Positions 50,669-58,291 of a DNA stretch of 64,000 bases are shown piece after piece. The notes under the pieces are model-generated. The model saw only the letters and a list, made by a program, of their open reading frames with translations. It had not been told where the DNA came from and ran no database searches. The DNA comes from a virus. The stretch covers positions 62,001-126,000 of IMG/VR virus record IMGVR_UViG_3300032285_004073; one strand, given 5' to 3'. A program made the position numbers and the translations under genes. The stretch's first letter is position 1. Every line of letters begins with the position of its first letter.

Positions 50669-51367
50669 ATGCAAAATTATACCTTTGGATTTGAAATACA
50701 AACCATATTAGAACAATTTGTAGGAGCTTTTAATGATATTATTATTAAAAGATATGATAATACAAAAACCTTAACTACACCTACATCTGGAATTGGTGTA
50801 AAATTTGTATATGCCCCTAAACAAAGAGTCTATGAAGCAATTAACACTCCAGCTCCTGGTGGTATAACACTTCCAGTAGTATCTGTTAATATAACTAATT
50901 TATCCAGAGATAACTCTAGAGTTTTTAACAAATTAGAAGGATTTGCTATAGAAACTGGATCTCATTATAATAGATCTGGTGTATTACAGCATATACCGCA
51001 ACCAGTACCGGTTAATATCGGAGTTAATATGACTATTGTCACAAAATTTCAATCAGACATGGATCAAATTATTAGCAATTTTGTTCCATACTGTGATCCT
51101 TATATTATTATCTCTTGGAAATTGCCATCCCCTTCTAAATCGACAGTTCCTTATGAATTAAGAACTGAAGTATTATGGAATGGAACCATCAATACGACTT
51201 ATCCAACAGAATTAAATAATACACAAGCTCAAAGATTGGTAGCAGAAACTTCATTTACTATTAAAGGCTGGTTATTTAAGAATGTTAACGAAACAATAAA
51301 TCGTATATATACTATAAATTCAGATTTTACTACAGATAATAATACTTCTATTTTTGATACTCTTTAA
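50669..51367 (+). CDS. 15: Tail sheath stabiliser (gp15-like)
   Basis: Caps the tail and sheath and joins tail to head. The 232-residue protein follows the T4 gp15 order: FNDIIIKRYDN (about 21-31), VKFVYAPKQRVYEAI (about 44-58), LPVVSVNITNLSRD (about 68-81), QPVPVNIGVNMTIVTKFQSD (about 111-130) with MDQIISNFVPYCDPYI, and a C-terminal FTIKGWLFKNVNE (about 196-208). T4 gp15 is 272 residues and is longer at the C-terminus. It is followed by gene 13 as part of the neck cluster. Confidence 0.85.
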   Translation: MQNYTFGFEIQTILEQFVGAFNDIIIKRYDNTKTLTTPTSGIGVKFVYAPKQRVYEAINTPAPGGITLPVVSVNITNLSRDNSRVFNKLEGFAIETGSHYNRSGVLQHIPQPVPVNIGVNMTIVTKFQSDMDQIISNFVPYCDPYIIISWKLPSPSKSTVPYELRTEVLWNGTINTTYPTELNNTQAQRLVAETSFTIKGWLFKNVNETINRIYTINSDFTTDNNTSIFDTL

Positions 51368-51390
51368 TTTTAAGGATAAGTAATATTATA

Positions 51391-52269
51391 ATGGATCCAG
51401 TATTACCTAATAGTTTTCACGGTTCTTCTACATTTGCACCTAAAATCACCACATATGATGCTTTAGCTCAAAGAGTAAGAAGATCTTTAGGAGAACCTTT
51501 AATTCAAATAGAAGTTAGTAGTGAGCAAATGTATGAAAACATAGATTATGCTTGCGAGTATTTTACTAAATTTGCAGGTACTACGGAAGAATTTTTAATT
51601 TTTAGATCAGATCTTTATGTCCCTGGAGTAGGACTTCCGGTAGGAAGATTAATGAATATTACTCCTCAATTATATAATTCAGCTAATCCAGATTCTGCCA
51701 CCGCAAGTGTAAGTGCTGGATGGGATATGGATAGAAATGCTTATAGACCAGTTGTTGATGTCTATTCATTCGCAGAGGGTAATAATACAGGTGTTAATAC
51801 TTTGTTTACTATAGAGCATACAATTGCTCAACAAGCATATTTTGGTCATCTTCTCGGTAATGTTGGTTATGATCTTATTACTTGGCAAGCTCTCAAAGGA
51901 TGGTTGGATACAAGAGACAAAGTTTTAGCCTTAACACCTTATATGCGTTTTGATCCTTATAATCAAGTATTAAAACTCATACCAGAACCACAAACACTTC
52001 CTCCTTATTACGGATTAATTGGTTGTCATATGCAATTACCTATTAAAGACATTGTCAGCCAATTATGGGTTTATAGATATGTGTTAGCTTTGACTAAAAT
52101 AAGTGTAGCTCATGTAAGAAGCAAATATGCCGGAACTAATATTTTTGGCGGACAAACAGTTAATGCTACAGATCTTTTCAGACAAGGAGAAAAGGAAAAA
52201 GACGAATTAGAAGCAGAACTTAAGAAGGAAATGGTTGATACCTTGCCTCCTAAATTCTTTATTGGATAA
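51391..52269 (+). CDS. 13: Neck protein (gp13-like)
   Basis: Head completion/neck protein of 292 residues (T4 gp13 309). YDALAQRVRRSLGEPLIQIE (about 23-42), then VSSEQMYENIDYACEYF matches T4 gp13 near L-x-x-x-I-x-R-x-L-G-x-P. The C-terminal EKEKDELEAELKKEMVDTLP (about 267-286), ending PPKFFIG, parallels T4's L-x-P-P-F-x-x-x-x-G end. With gp14 it seals the filled head for the tail; gp14 itself was not recognised here. Confidence 0.85.
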   Translation: MDPVLPNSFHGSSTFAPKITTYDALAQRVRRSLGEPLIQIEVSSEQMYENIDYACEYFTKFAGTTEEFLIFRSDLYVPGVGLPVGRLMNITPQLYNSANPDSATASVSAGWDMDRNAYRPVVDVYSFAEGNNTGVNTLFTIEHTIAQQAYFGHLLGNVGYDLITWQALKGWLDTRDKVLALTPYMRFDPYNQVLKLIPEPQTLPPYYGLIGCHMQLPIKDIVSQLWVYRYVLALTKISVAHVRSKYAGTNIFGGQTVNATDLFRQGEKEKDELEAELKKEMVDTLPPKFFIG

Positions 52270-52271
52270 TT

Positions 52272-52736
52272 TTGAAAATTCCAATTAAAAAGAAAAATAG
52301 AAAGTTTCTGCAAGGAACTTTTAATGCTCGTAATATAAACAAATACAAAGGTTCTTTACCTATTATATATAGAAGTTCTTTGGAACTAGCAGCTTTTCGT
52401 TGGATGGATAATAACCCTAATGTAATTTCTTGGGGTTCAGAATCTGTGATTATACCTTATCAATCACCTTTAGATGGAAGAGTTCACAGGTATTTTGTTG
52501 ATTTAGTTGCCTTGTTAAAAGATAAAGATGGAATTGATAAAAAACTTTTGATAGAAATTAAACCTTCTAAACAAACAGTCAAACCAATTGTTTCTGATCG
52601 CAAGAGTAATAAAACAATGATATATGAACAAACTCAATTTGTTCTTAATCAAGCCAAGTGGTCTGCAGCAGAGCAATGGGCTAAAAATAAAGGTTATATC
52701 TTTTTAATTTTAACAGAAAAAGATTTAATTCAGTGA
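52272..52736 (+). CDS. 4: Head completion protein (gp4-like), TTG start
   Basis: A 154-residue protein. LPIIYRSSLELAAFRWMDNN (about 29-48) and NVISWGSESVIIPYQSPLDG (about 50-69), followed by RVHRYFVDLVALLKDKDG and LLIEIKPSKQTVKP (about 95-108), are near-exact in type to T4 gp4, including the E...D...E-x-K residues of a restriction-endonuclease-like core. NQAKWSAAEQWAKNKGY follows. gp4 is needed for head completion and correct DNA ends. The TTG at 52272 lies 2 nt after the gene 13 stop. Confidence 0.88.
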   Translation: MKIPIKKKNRKFLQGTFNARNINKYKGSLPIIYRSSLELAAFRWMDNNPNVISWGSESVIIPYQSPLDGRVHRYFVDLVALLKDKDGIDKKLLIEIKPSKQTVKPIVSDRKSNKTMIYEQTQFVLNQAKWSAAEQWAKNKGYIFLILTEKDLIQ

Positions 52737-52752
52737 TTGTGACGACTCGGAG

Positions 52753-52760
52753 TATAAATA
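52753..52760 (+). promoter_or_regulatory. Late promoter TATAAATA for the head operon
   Basis: Exact T4 late box, 16 nt before the gene 21 ATG at 52777 and in the 40-bp gap after gene 4. Best late-promoter candidate in the window. Confidence 0.65.
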
Positions 52761-52776
52761 TTTCCAGTAAATTATT

Positions 52777-53451
52777 ATGAGTCAAAATGTTTATCGTCTT
52801 TTAGTAGAGGAACCCACCTATGAGGTCAAGTATCTTATAGAAGAAAAAAACAGAAACACTCCTTCCATCCTCCATATTGAAGGAGATTTCTTAATGGCCA
52901 ATGAGCCTAATAGAAATAAAAGAGTTTATCCGTTAGAAGAAATGGCTAAAGAAGTTTCTCGTTATGAAAAAGATATGATTTTAAATAACAGGGCTACCGG
53001 TGAATTAAATCACCCTAATGAACCAGAAATTAATTTAGAGAGAGTTTGTCATATGGTGACCTCTCTTAGACAAGAGGGAAATATTTTTAAAGGTAAGTCT
53101 CGTGTGCTTTCCACACCTATGGGTCAAATAGTCCGTTCATTAATTATGGATGGTGTTAAACTCGGTGTTTCCAGTAGAGCTCTTGGGCGATTAGAGCCAG
53201 ATGGCAACGGCACCAATAGAGTTGCTGATTTTAAATTAGTTGCAGTCGATGTTGTAGCCGATCCTTCTGTACCATCTGCTTTTGTAAATGGTATTTTAGA
53301 ATCCAAACAATGGATTTTAGCCGATGATGGTAAATTTGCTCCTGTATATGATAAATTTGAAAAGAGCATATCATCTTTGCCTAAGAAACTCACAGATCAA
53401 TACCTCAGAGAGCAAGTCATTAATTTTATTAATGCATTAAAAACTCTTTAA
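52777..53451 (+). CDS. 21: Prohead core protease (gp21)
   Basis: Serine-type prohead maturation protease of 224 residues, which cleaves scaffold and capsid proteins after (L/I)-x-E. GDFLMANEPNRNKRVYPLEE (about 28-47), ATGELNHPNEPEINLERVCH (about 67-86) with the catalytic His-containing N-H-P, and GVKLGVSSRALGRL (about 126-139) holding the catalytic Ser, are all typical of T4 gp21. It stands directly before the core genes. A late box precedes it. Confidence 0.93.
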   Translation: MSQNVYRLLVEEPTYEVKYLIEEKNRNTPSILHIEGDFLMANEPNRNKRVYPLEEMAKEVSRYEKDMILNNRATGELNHPNEPEINLERVCHMVTSLRQEGNIFKGKSRVLSTPMGQIVRSLIMDGVKLGVSSRALGRLEPDGNGTNRVADFKLVAVDVVADPSVPSAFVNGILESKQWILADDGKFAPVYDKFEKSISSLPKKLTDQYLREQVINFINALKTL

Positions 53452-53467
53452 TTTACATTGTCTAAGG

Positions 53468-53475
53468 GTAAATAA
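53468..53475 (+). promoter_or_regulatory. Late-type promoter GTAAATAA
   Basis: Plus-strand GTAAATAA, 10 nt before the ATG at 53486, in the 34-bp gap after gene 21. Confidence 0.4.
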
Positions 53476-53485
53476 ATAATATAAC

Positions 53486-53749
53486 ATGAGTATTCGTTCC
53501 ATTATATCAAAATTTGTAGCACAGATTTGTGAAAAAAATTACAAAGCTGCTAATTCTACTTTAGATCAAATAGTTTCCGAAAAAGTTACGGCTCGTATCA
53601 AAAAAACAGCCGAAACACAAAAAGCCAAAAAACAGAAAAAAATTGGCAAAGTAATCGAAAAAGAAGTTAAGAAAGGTCATCCTGTAAAGCAAGCTGCTGC
53701 CATTGCTTACAAAAAAACAGAAAAAAAGGCCCCTAAGAAGAGTAAGTAA
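53486..53749 (+). CDS. Small basic prohead-core-like protein, 87 residues
   Basis: Lies between gene 21 and gene 22, where T4-type phages often keep small core proteins. The N-terminal half is helical (IRSIISKFVAQICEKNYKAA), while the rest is very Lys/Ala-rich (TQKAKKQKKIGKVIEKEVKK) with GHPVKQAAAIAYKKTEKK. The charge suggests DNA binding inside the head. T4 gp67 is acidic instead, so this is not a simple homologue. Confidence 0.7.
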   Translation: MSIRSIISKFVAQICEKNYKAANSTLDQIVSEKVTARIKKTAETQKAKKQKKIGKVIEKEVKKGHPVKQAAAIAYKKTEKKAPKKSK

Positions 53750-53766
53750 TTGCACAATTAAATTAT

Positions 53767-54645
53767 ATGGATCTCTCATCTATTCTCAAAAATATCGACA
53801 GTAATGTTTTAAATGAAGAAACAGCCACAGCTATTGCCGAGGCGTTTAAAAGTGCAGTTGATGAAAAAGTCAATAATAGAGTAACTCTTGAACTTGAAAG
53901 TGCTCTTAGCAAACAAGATGAAGAGCATGCCACAAAATTAGAAAATCTTTTAGAAGCCATTGACACTGATCATTCAGCTAAATTAGAAACAGTTGTTAAT
54001 GCTATTAATGAAAATCATACAGCCAAGTTAGAAAAGCTTGTTGAATATTACCGCAAGGCTCTTAATGAGAAAGCAGAAAACTTCAGCAACAAGGTTGTAG
54101 AAGAGCTTAGTAACTTTATCGATCTTTATATAGATAAAGCCATTCCTCAAACCCAATTAGAAGAAGCTGTTGCTAATACAACAGCTCGTCAACAGCTCGA
54201 GCAAATCAAAAACATTTTAGCCTTTGATCCATCTCACTTAAATGAAGATGTTAAAAAGATTATCACCCAAGGTAAAAACAAAGTTGATGAATTACAAAAT
54301 CAATTAAATGAATCTTATAGGGAAAATTTAACCCTTAAAGAACATCTTATCCATACACAATCAGCCCTTCTCTTAGAGGAGAAAACTAAGGGCATGCGTA
54401 CAGCTAAAAAGAATTTTATTACAAAAATATTGAGCGACAAGTCACCTGAGTATATTTCAGAGAACTTAAATTATGTCGTTGAGATGTTCGAGAGAGAAGA
54501 GAAGGAAACTTCAGCTTCCCTTGTAGAAGAAGCAAAAGAAGCTTCCTTATCCAAGGGTGTTAAAGTACCTGCCGCTGTAATTTCTGAGAAAAAAGAAATT
54601 GACAGTCCAGTCTCCGGATATCTTACAGCTTTAAAGTCGGTCTAA
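53767..54645 (+). CDS. 22: Prohead core scaffold protein (gp22)
   Basis: A 292-residue, highly charged, helix-only protein between the protease and the capsid gene, as gp22 is in T4 (269). It has repeated helix units such as SKQDEEHATKLENLLEAIDT and DHSAKLETVVNAINENHTAK (about 55-95), typical of the coiled-coil shell core, and a conserved C-terminal VSGYLTALKSV. gp22 builds the inner scaffold and is cut up by gp21. A weak hairpin (54638-54650) with TTTT overlaps its stop. Confidence 0.88.
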   Translation: MDLSSILKNIDSNVLNEETATAIAEAFKSAVDEKVNNRVTLELESALSKQDEEHATKLENLLEAIDTDHSAKLETVVNAINENHTAKLEKLVEYYRKALNEKAENFSNKVVEELSNFIDLYIDKAIPQTQLEEAVANTTARQQLEQIKNILAFDPSHLNEDVKKIITQGKNKVDELQNQLNESYRENLTLKEHLIHTQSALLLEEKTKGMRTAKKNFITKILSDKSPEYISENLNYVVEMFEREEKETSASLVEEAKEASLSKGVKVPAAVISEKKEIDSPVSGYLTALKSV

Positions 54646-54656
54646 GGCCGCTTTTA
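54638..54656 (+). terminator. Weak hairpin/attenuator between genes 22 and 23
   Basis: CGGTC (54638-54642) pairs with GGCCG (54646-54650) around TAA, followed by CTTTTA. With only five pairs (one G-U) it is probably a partial terminator or has no effect. Confidence 0.25.
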
Positions 54657-54702
54657 TACGTTGGAGAAGAGCAATTAAGCACTTCCCGAATTCTATTCAA
54701 AT

Positions 54703-54707
54703 AGGAG
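54703..54707 (+). promoter_or_regulatory. 23: Strong Shine-Dalgarno of gene 23
   Basis: AGGAG, 8 nt before the capsid ATG. Most other genes in the window have no SD, so this marks gene 23 as the highest-expressed message. Confidence 0.7.
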
Positions 54708-54715
54708 AACTATAT

Positions 54716-56194
54716 ATGAACAATGTCAAACCAGCCCCTGGTTTCATCGATCGCTCTCGCGCCACTCAACTCTTAGAGAAGTGGGCCCCTGTTCTTGATT
54801 ATTCAAGTGACAAGGTTTCCCCAATCCAAGATGAGCATGCCCGTCTTTCAACAGCAATGTTGATGGAAAACCAAGAGCGTTGGTGCTTAGAGGAAGGTAG
54901 TGCTAATTCTTATGGTGGCAGTGCCTTTGGCTCTGTCCCAGCAGGAGCTAACATCTACAATCCAGCTAATACCCAATATGCTTCTAGTGATAATTATGCG
55001 CAGAATGATGCTCGCTTACCAAAGGTATTAATCCCAATGGTTCGCCGTACATTCCCAGAACTTATCACTAATGAGATCGTCGGTGTACAACCAATGAGTG
55101 GCCCAGTCGGACTTGCGTTCGCATTACGTTATCGCTATGAGGCAGATAGTTTAGGCTCAACGGGAGTTGATGGCTGGACCAGTGGTGTTTCACAAACCAG
55201 CAACACAGGCATCAGTCGTACAGGTGCAAACCCAACGACAGATGGCTCAGAACTTGGCTATAACTATCTTGATACTCGCTTTACTGGTACTTCAGCTGCC
55301 GCCCTTACAGGTAACACGGATTTTTACTTCCCTGATTCCGATAAAGGTGTCGCTGCATTACTCAGTCAATTCGAGTTATCTGGAAACATTCCACAGGTCA
55401 CTGTAGAGTTCAGTAAGACAGCAGTTGAAGCCGGCACACGCCGTCTCGCAGCTCGCTGGTCTGTTGAGCTCGAGCAGGATCTTAAGAACATGAACGGTCT
55501 CGATATCGACTCTGAATTAACAAATGCCATGAGCTATGAAATTCAAGCCGAAATCGATCGTGAAATGGTCATCAGAATGATCCAGACCTGTCTCAATGCC
55601 GGTTCTACAAATGGATATAGCTTCTGGTACGCTGCTTCAGCCGACGCTCGTTGGCTCGGAGAGCGTAATCGTGACTTCTACAGCAAGGTAATCGTACAAG
55701 CCAATCGTATTGCTATCCGCAATCGTCGTGGTAGCGCTAATTTCATTATCGCTACACCTAAGGTTTGTGCTATCCTTGAGATGTTACCCGAGTTCCAGTG
55801 GATGCCTGTAAATGGCAACATCAACACCCAACCAACTGGCATTGCCAAGGTTGGCACACTTGGTGGCCGTTTCAACGTCTACCGTGATACTCGTACAGAT
55901 GCTCAATTCCTCGCAGGACAACGCAGTGCAGCTCAAGCTATTGACTATGCCCTCTTAGGCTACAAAGGCACAGAGTACTACGATACAGGTATCGTATACT
56001 GCCCATATATCCCTGTCATGATTCAACGTACAATCGGGCCTAATGACTTCTCACCTCGCGTGGGACTCATGACCCGTTACGGTGTCGTAGATTATATCTT
56101 CGGTGCTAGCTTGTACTATCACGTAATCATCGTTAGCGGATTGGGTACCTCTTTTGCCGGCGGAGCCAATGGCCAGAGTACAATTTACATCTAA
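54716..56194 (+). CDS. 23: Major capsid protein (gp23)
   Basis: Hexamer-forming major head protein, 492 residues. The N-terminal propeptide (about 1-60) ends in WCLEE|GSANSYG, where L58-E59-E60 fits the (L/I)-x-E rule of gp21, as LTE|A does in T4 gp23. LPKVLIPMVRRTFPELITNE (about 100-119) and IVGVQPMSGPVGLAFALRYR (about 120-139) are hallmark gp23 stretches, as are VTVEFSKTAVEAGTRRLAAR (about 231-250) and AIDYALLGYKGTEYYDTG. Codons are clearly GC-richer than the rest of the window, and an AGGAG sits 8 nt before the ATG, the best SD seen. A strong terminator follows. Confidence 0.97.
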   Translation: MNNVKPAPGFIDRSRATQLLEKWAPVLDYSSDKVSPIQDEHARLSTAMLMENQERWCLEEGSANSYGGSAFGSVPAGANIYNPANTQYASSDNYAQNDARLPKVLIPMVRRTFPELITNEIVGVQPMSGPVGLAFALRYRYEADSLGSTGVDGWTSGVSQTSNTGISRTGANPTTDGSELGYNYLDTRFTGTSAAALTGNTDFYFPDSDKGVAALLSQFELSGNIPQVTVEFSKTAVEAGTRRLAARWSVELEQDLKNMNGLDIDSELTNAMSYEIQAEIDREMVIRMIQTCLNAGSTNGYSFWYAASADARWLGERNRDFYSKVIVQANRIAIRNRRGSANFIIATPKVCAILEMLPEFQWMPVNGNINTQPTGIAKVGTLGGRFNVYRDTRTDAQFLAGQRSAAQAIDYALLGYKGTEYYDTGIVYCPYIPVMIQRTIGPNDFSPRVGLMTRYGVVDYIFGASLYYHVIIVSGLGTSFAGGANGQSTIYI

Positions 56195-56220
56195 TCTTTA
56201 GTTGTAAATTGTTAAAAGAT

Positions 56221-56257
56221 TTGCCTACCTTGATTGCTCGGGGTAGGCAATTTTTTT
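56221..56257 (+). terminator. Rho-independent terminator after gene 23
   Basis: TTGCCTACC (56221-56229) pairs with GGTAGGCAA (56242-56250), followed by seven T (56251-56257). The strongest terminator in the window, 27 nt after the capsid stop. Confidence 0.9.
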
Positions 56258-56294
56258 GCTTGTATTTTCCTTTACTATATATTAATATATTTGT

Positions 56295-56840
56295 ATGAAA
56301 TATGCTTTAACAGGATCTCATGGAGTAGGTAAGACTACTATTATTAATGAGCTATATGATTATCTAGAAGAATCTAAGATTAAACCTATTATTAATAGCA
56401 GTAATGCTCGTAAGATTGCTTTGTCTGGAAGAACAATTAATGATACAGGAGATGATATTGTTCAAATGATTGTTGAATGTAGTCATGTTAGTAAATTCTG
56501 TGAGGATAATTGGTTTGCAGATCGAAGTGTTTTAGATGGTTATGCATATACGAAATATCTTCATGCTACTGGAAAGGTATCAGATGAAGTAATGAATGTA
56601 GTAGGTAAGCTTATGTCTACATTTGTTAAGCTTTATGATAATATCTTTTATATTCCAGTGGAGTTTGATATGATTAAAGATGGTGTTAGAAAAGAAGATT
56701 CTAAATTTCAAAAGAATATTGATAATATTATTTTTAATACGATGTATGATAATAATGTTCATTTTAATACTATTAGAGGTTCTGTGACAGAAAGAGTGGA
56801 AAAGATTAAGAGTATTATTCACCCTCACTTTGACTTCTAA
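56295..56840 (+). CDS. P-loop kinase/ATPase (AAA_28-like), paralogue of the 41500 gene
   Basis: A 181-residue protein. Walker A LTGSHGVGKTT (about 5-15), WFADRSVLDGYAYTKYL (about 76-92) with the D-R pair, IFYIPVEFDMIKDGVR (about 117-132) and FQKNIDNIIF match the 41500-42132 protein segment by segment. A -10-like TAATAT lies 6 nt before the ATG. Possibly a nucleoside or nucleotide kinase; the substrate is unknown. Its stop codon falls 12 nt before the ATT proposed as the start of the next gene. Confidence 0.78.
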   Translation: MKYALTGSHGVGKTTIINELYDYLEESKIKPIINSSNARKIALSGRTINDTGDDIVQMIVECSHVSKFCEDNWFADRSVLDGYAYTKYLHATGKVSDEVMNVVGKLMSTFVKLYDNIFYIPVEFDMIKDGVRKEDSKFQKNIDNIIFNTMYDNNVHFNTIRGSVTERVEKIKSIIHPHFDF

Positions 56841-56852
56841 GCCTTAAAAATT

Positions 56853-57308
56853 ATTCAAACTTTCGTCCCATACCCTGATTTTGTAGAGTCTGTTAAGTGC
56901 CTAGACATGAGACGTCTAGGGAAACAAAGAGCTGAAGTATACGGATTGCTTCGGTCTTTTGAAATGGATCCAGAACAAGACAAGAAGCTTGGATTTAGAG
57001 ATCCTAATAAATGGATGTGGTGGGGTCATTTCAATCAATTGATTGATTATGGTATTGCCGCTTGTGATGAATGGATCTCTCGAGGATATAAAGATACCTG
57101 TAGAGAGAAGATAGCAGCTTACAGAGATGTTTTTTCAAAGAATAATGAACTTCCTTTTTGGTTTGGTAATGCCAAAGTGCATTATTCACATCAATGTGTT
57201 TTGTTGAAAAAGGATCCGGAACATTATAGTAAACATTTTCCCTTTGCAGACCCTAATCAAGGTTATATTTGGCCAGACTGCAGACATAACTTCTATTGGT
57301 ATAAGTAA
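56853..57308 (+). CDS. MSMEG_6728/pyrimidine-dimer-glycosylase-like protein with probable ATT start
   Basis: The first ATG (56907) gives 133 residues but cuts the family's conserved start. Upstream codons in the same frame, open back to 56841, read Q-T-F-V-P-Y-P-D-F-V-E-S-V-K-C-L-D before RRLGKQR, the MQTFxPYPDFxxSAxxLDxxRLGKQR signature of proteins annotated as MSMEG_6728 family or pyrimidine dimer DNA glycosylase. The Met position is taken by ATT at 56853, giving 151 residues. Other family marks are WMWWGHFNQLIDYGIAACDE, YSHQCVLLKKDPEHYSKHFP and YIWPDCRHNFYW. Function of the family is unproven; DNA repair is the usual annotation. Confidence 0.72.
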   Translation: MQTFVPYPDFVESVKCLDMRRLGKQRAEVYGLLRSFEMDPEQDKKLGFRDPNKWMWWGHFNQLIDYGIAACDEWISRGYKDTCREKIAAYRDVFSKNNELPFWFGNAKVHYSHQCVLLKKDPEHYSKHFPFADPNQGYIWPDCRHNFYWYK

Positions 57309-57314
57309 TAGACA

Positions 57315-57764
57315 ATGGATTTTAAGAGTTATTATAATTTGAATGAAAATGTAAACAAATTTGATATTAATTGGCAAATAGTTCGCACTGATGCCAGAGA
57401 TATTAAAGACGTATCAGAAAAAATTTCTTTTGTTATGAAATTTTTAAATGGTCATCCTACAAAAGAAAACTACGGAAGAGTTCATAATTGGCTCCGAATG
57501 ACTAAACTTGGTTATAAATCAGAACCAGAAAAAGCTCAAGAATTTGAACACGCTCTGGATCACATAGAAAACAATAAAGAAAAATATTCCTCACAAGAGG
57601 AACAAGGTGATATATCTTCTATTGATACTTCAAAACTTTTAAAAGTTTATAAAGATTTAAAGAAAAGAAAATATGGATTTCAGATTAAAACAGTACCCAA
57701 AGCACATACAGATTTTCTTCTAAAATTAGAAGATGAACTTAAAAAAAGAAAAATTAATCTTTAA
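57315..57764 (+). CDS. Hypothetical protein, 149 residues
   Basis: Starts MDFKSYYNLNENVNKFDINW. An N-terminal M-x-F-K-x-Y-Y followed by L-N-E resembles T4 capsid-targeting leaders (M-K-T-Y-x-E-F type) with an L-x-E cleavage site. A helical core follows (about 30-90, RVHNWLRMTKLGYKSEPEKA), then a Lys-rich C-terminal helix. Not otherwise recognised. It is 6 nt after the glycosylase-like gene. Confidence 0.6.
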   Translation: MDFKSYYNLNENVNKFDINWQIVRTDARDIKDVSEKISFVMKFLNGHPTKENYGRVHNWLRMTKLGYKSEPEKAQEFEHALDHIENNKEKYSSQEEQGDISSIDTSKLLKVYKDLKKRKYGFQIKTVPKAHTDFLLKLEDELKKRKINL

Positions 57765-57775
57765 TATTATTTCTG

Positions 57776-58255
57776 TCATAATTGAGGATCTGTACCCTCA
57801 ATTAGTTCTATCTTTTCTCTTTTAGACGTTTTGTCATATAATTTAGACATTACTTCGTCTCGAGTTGCTATTAATACGTTGGTAGTAGCCGGTTTAAGAC
57901 TTTTAACAGCAGTAACTTCCATCTGTTTAAGTTCTTTATCACTTTTAATTTGTTTATTCTGAAGATTAATTTTATTTAAGCTATCTAAAGCCTTGGTAGT
58001 AGCATTAATTAAAGATGCTAGCGCAGCAATTTCTTGAGGATTTTGTCCTGTAATGACGATGTCTTTCAAAGAATTGACCGCATCTAACCCAGCTTCTATA
58101 TTTTCTGTAGTCTTTTTAAGAATATATTCATTAACATTATCATCAGTAACCTGTTCTTGTGGAACTATTTCTCTGCTTTGTATGTGTGGAGTGCTTGGTA
58201 TAGAATCTGCTCTTAACTGCTCTACAATAGCATCTATTTCATTATTAGAATCCAT
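57776..58255 (-). CDS. 16: Probable small terminase subunit (gp16-like)
   Basis: A 159-residue, helix-rich protein similar in size to T4 gp16 (164). The central part (about 38-112, NEYILKKTTENIEAGLDAVN, then SLKDIVITGQNPQEIAALAS and LINATTKALDSLNKINLQN) mirrors the gp16 coiled-coil region, and the C-terminal segment is similar in layout. gp16 recognises DNA for packaging with gp17, which is not in the window. The sequence similarity is weak, so the call rests on length, pattern and head-gene context. Confidence 0.55.
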   Translation of the reverse strand: MDSNNEIDAIVEQLRADSIPSTPHIQSREIVPQEQVTDDNVNEYILKKTTENIEAGLDAVNSLKDIVITGQNPQEIAALASLINATTKALDSLNKINLQNKQIKSDKELKQMEVTAVKSLKPATTNVLIATRDEVMSKLYDKTSKREKIELIEGTDPQL

Positions 58256-58263
58256 GTTGATTT

Positions 58264-58291
58264 ATTATACACTTATATTAAAATATAGCAA
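58264..58291 (-). promoter_or_regulatory. sigma70-type promoter for the gp16-like gene
   Basis: Minus-strand TTGCTA (58286-58291), 16-nt spacer, TATAAT (58264-58269), 8 nt before the ATG at 58255. Confidence 0.42.
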
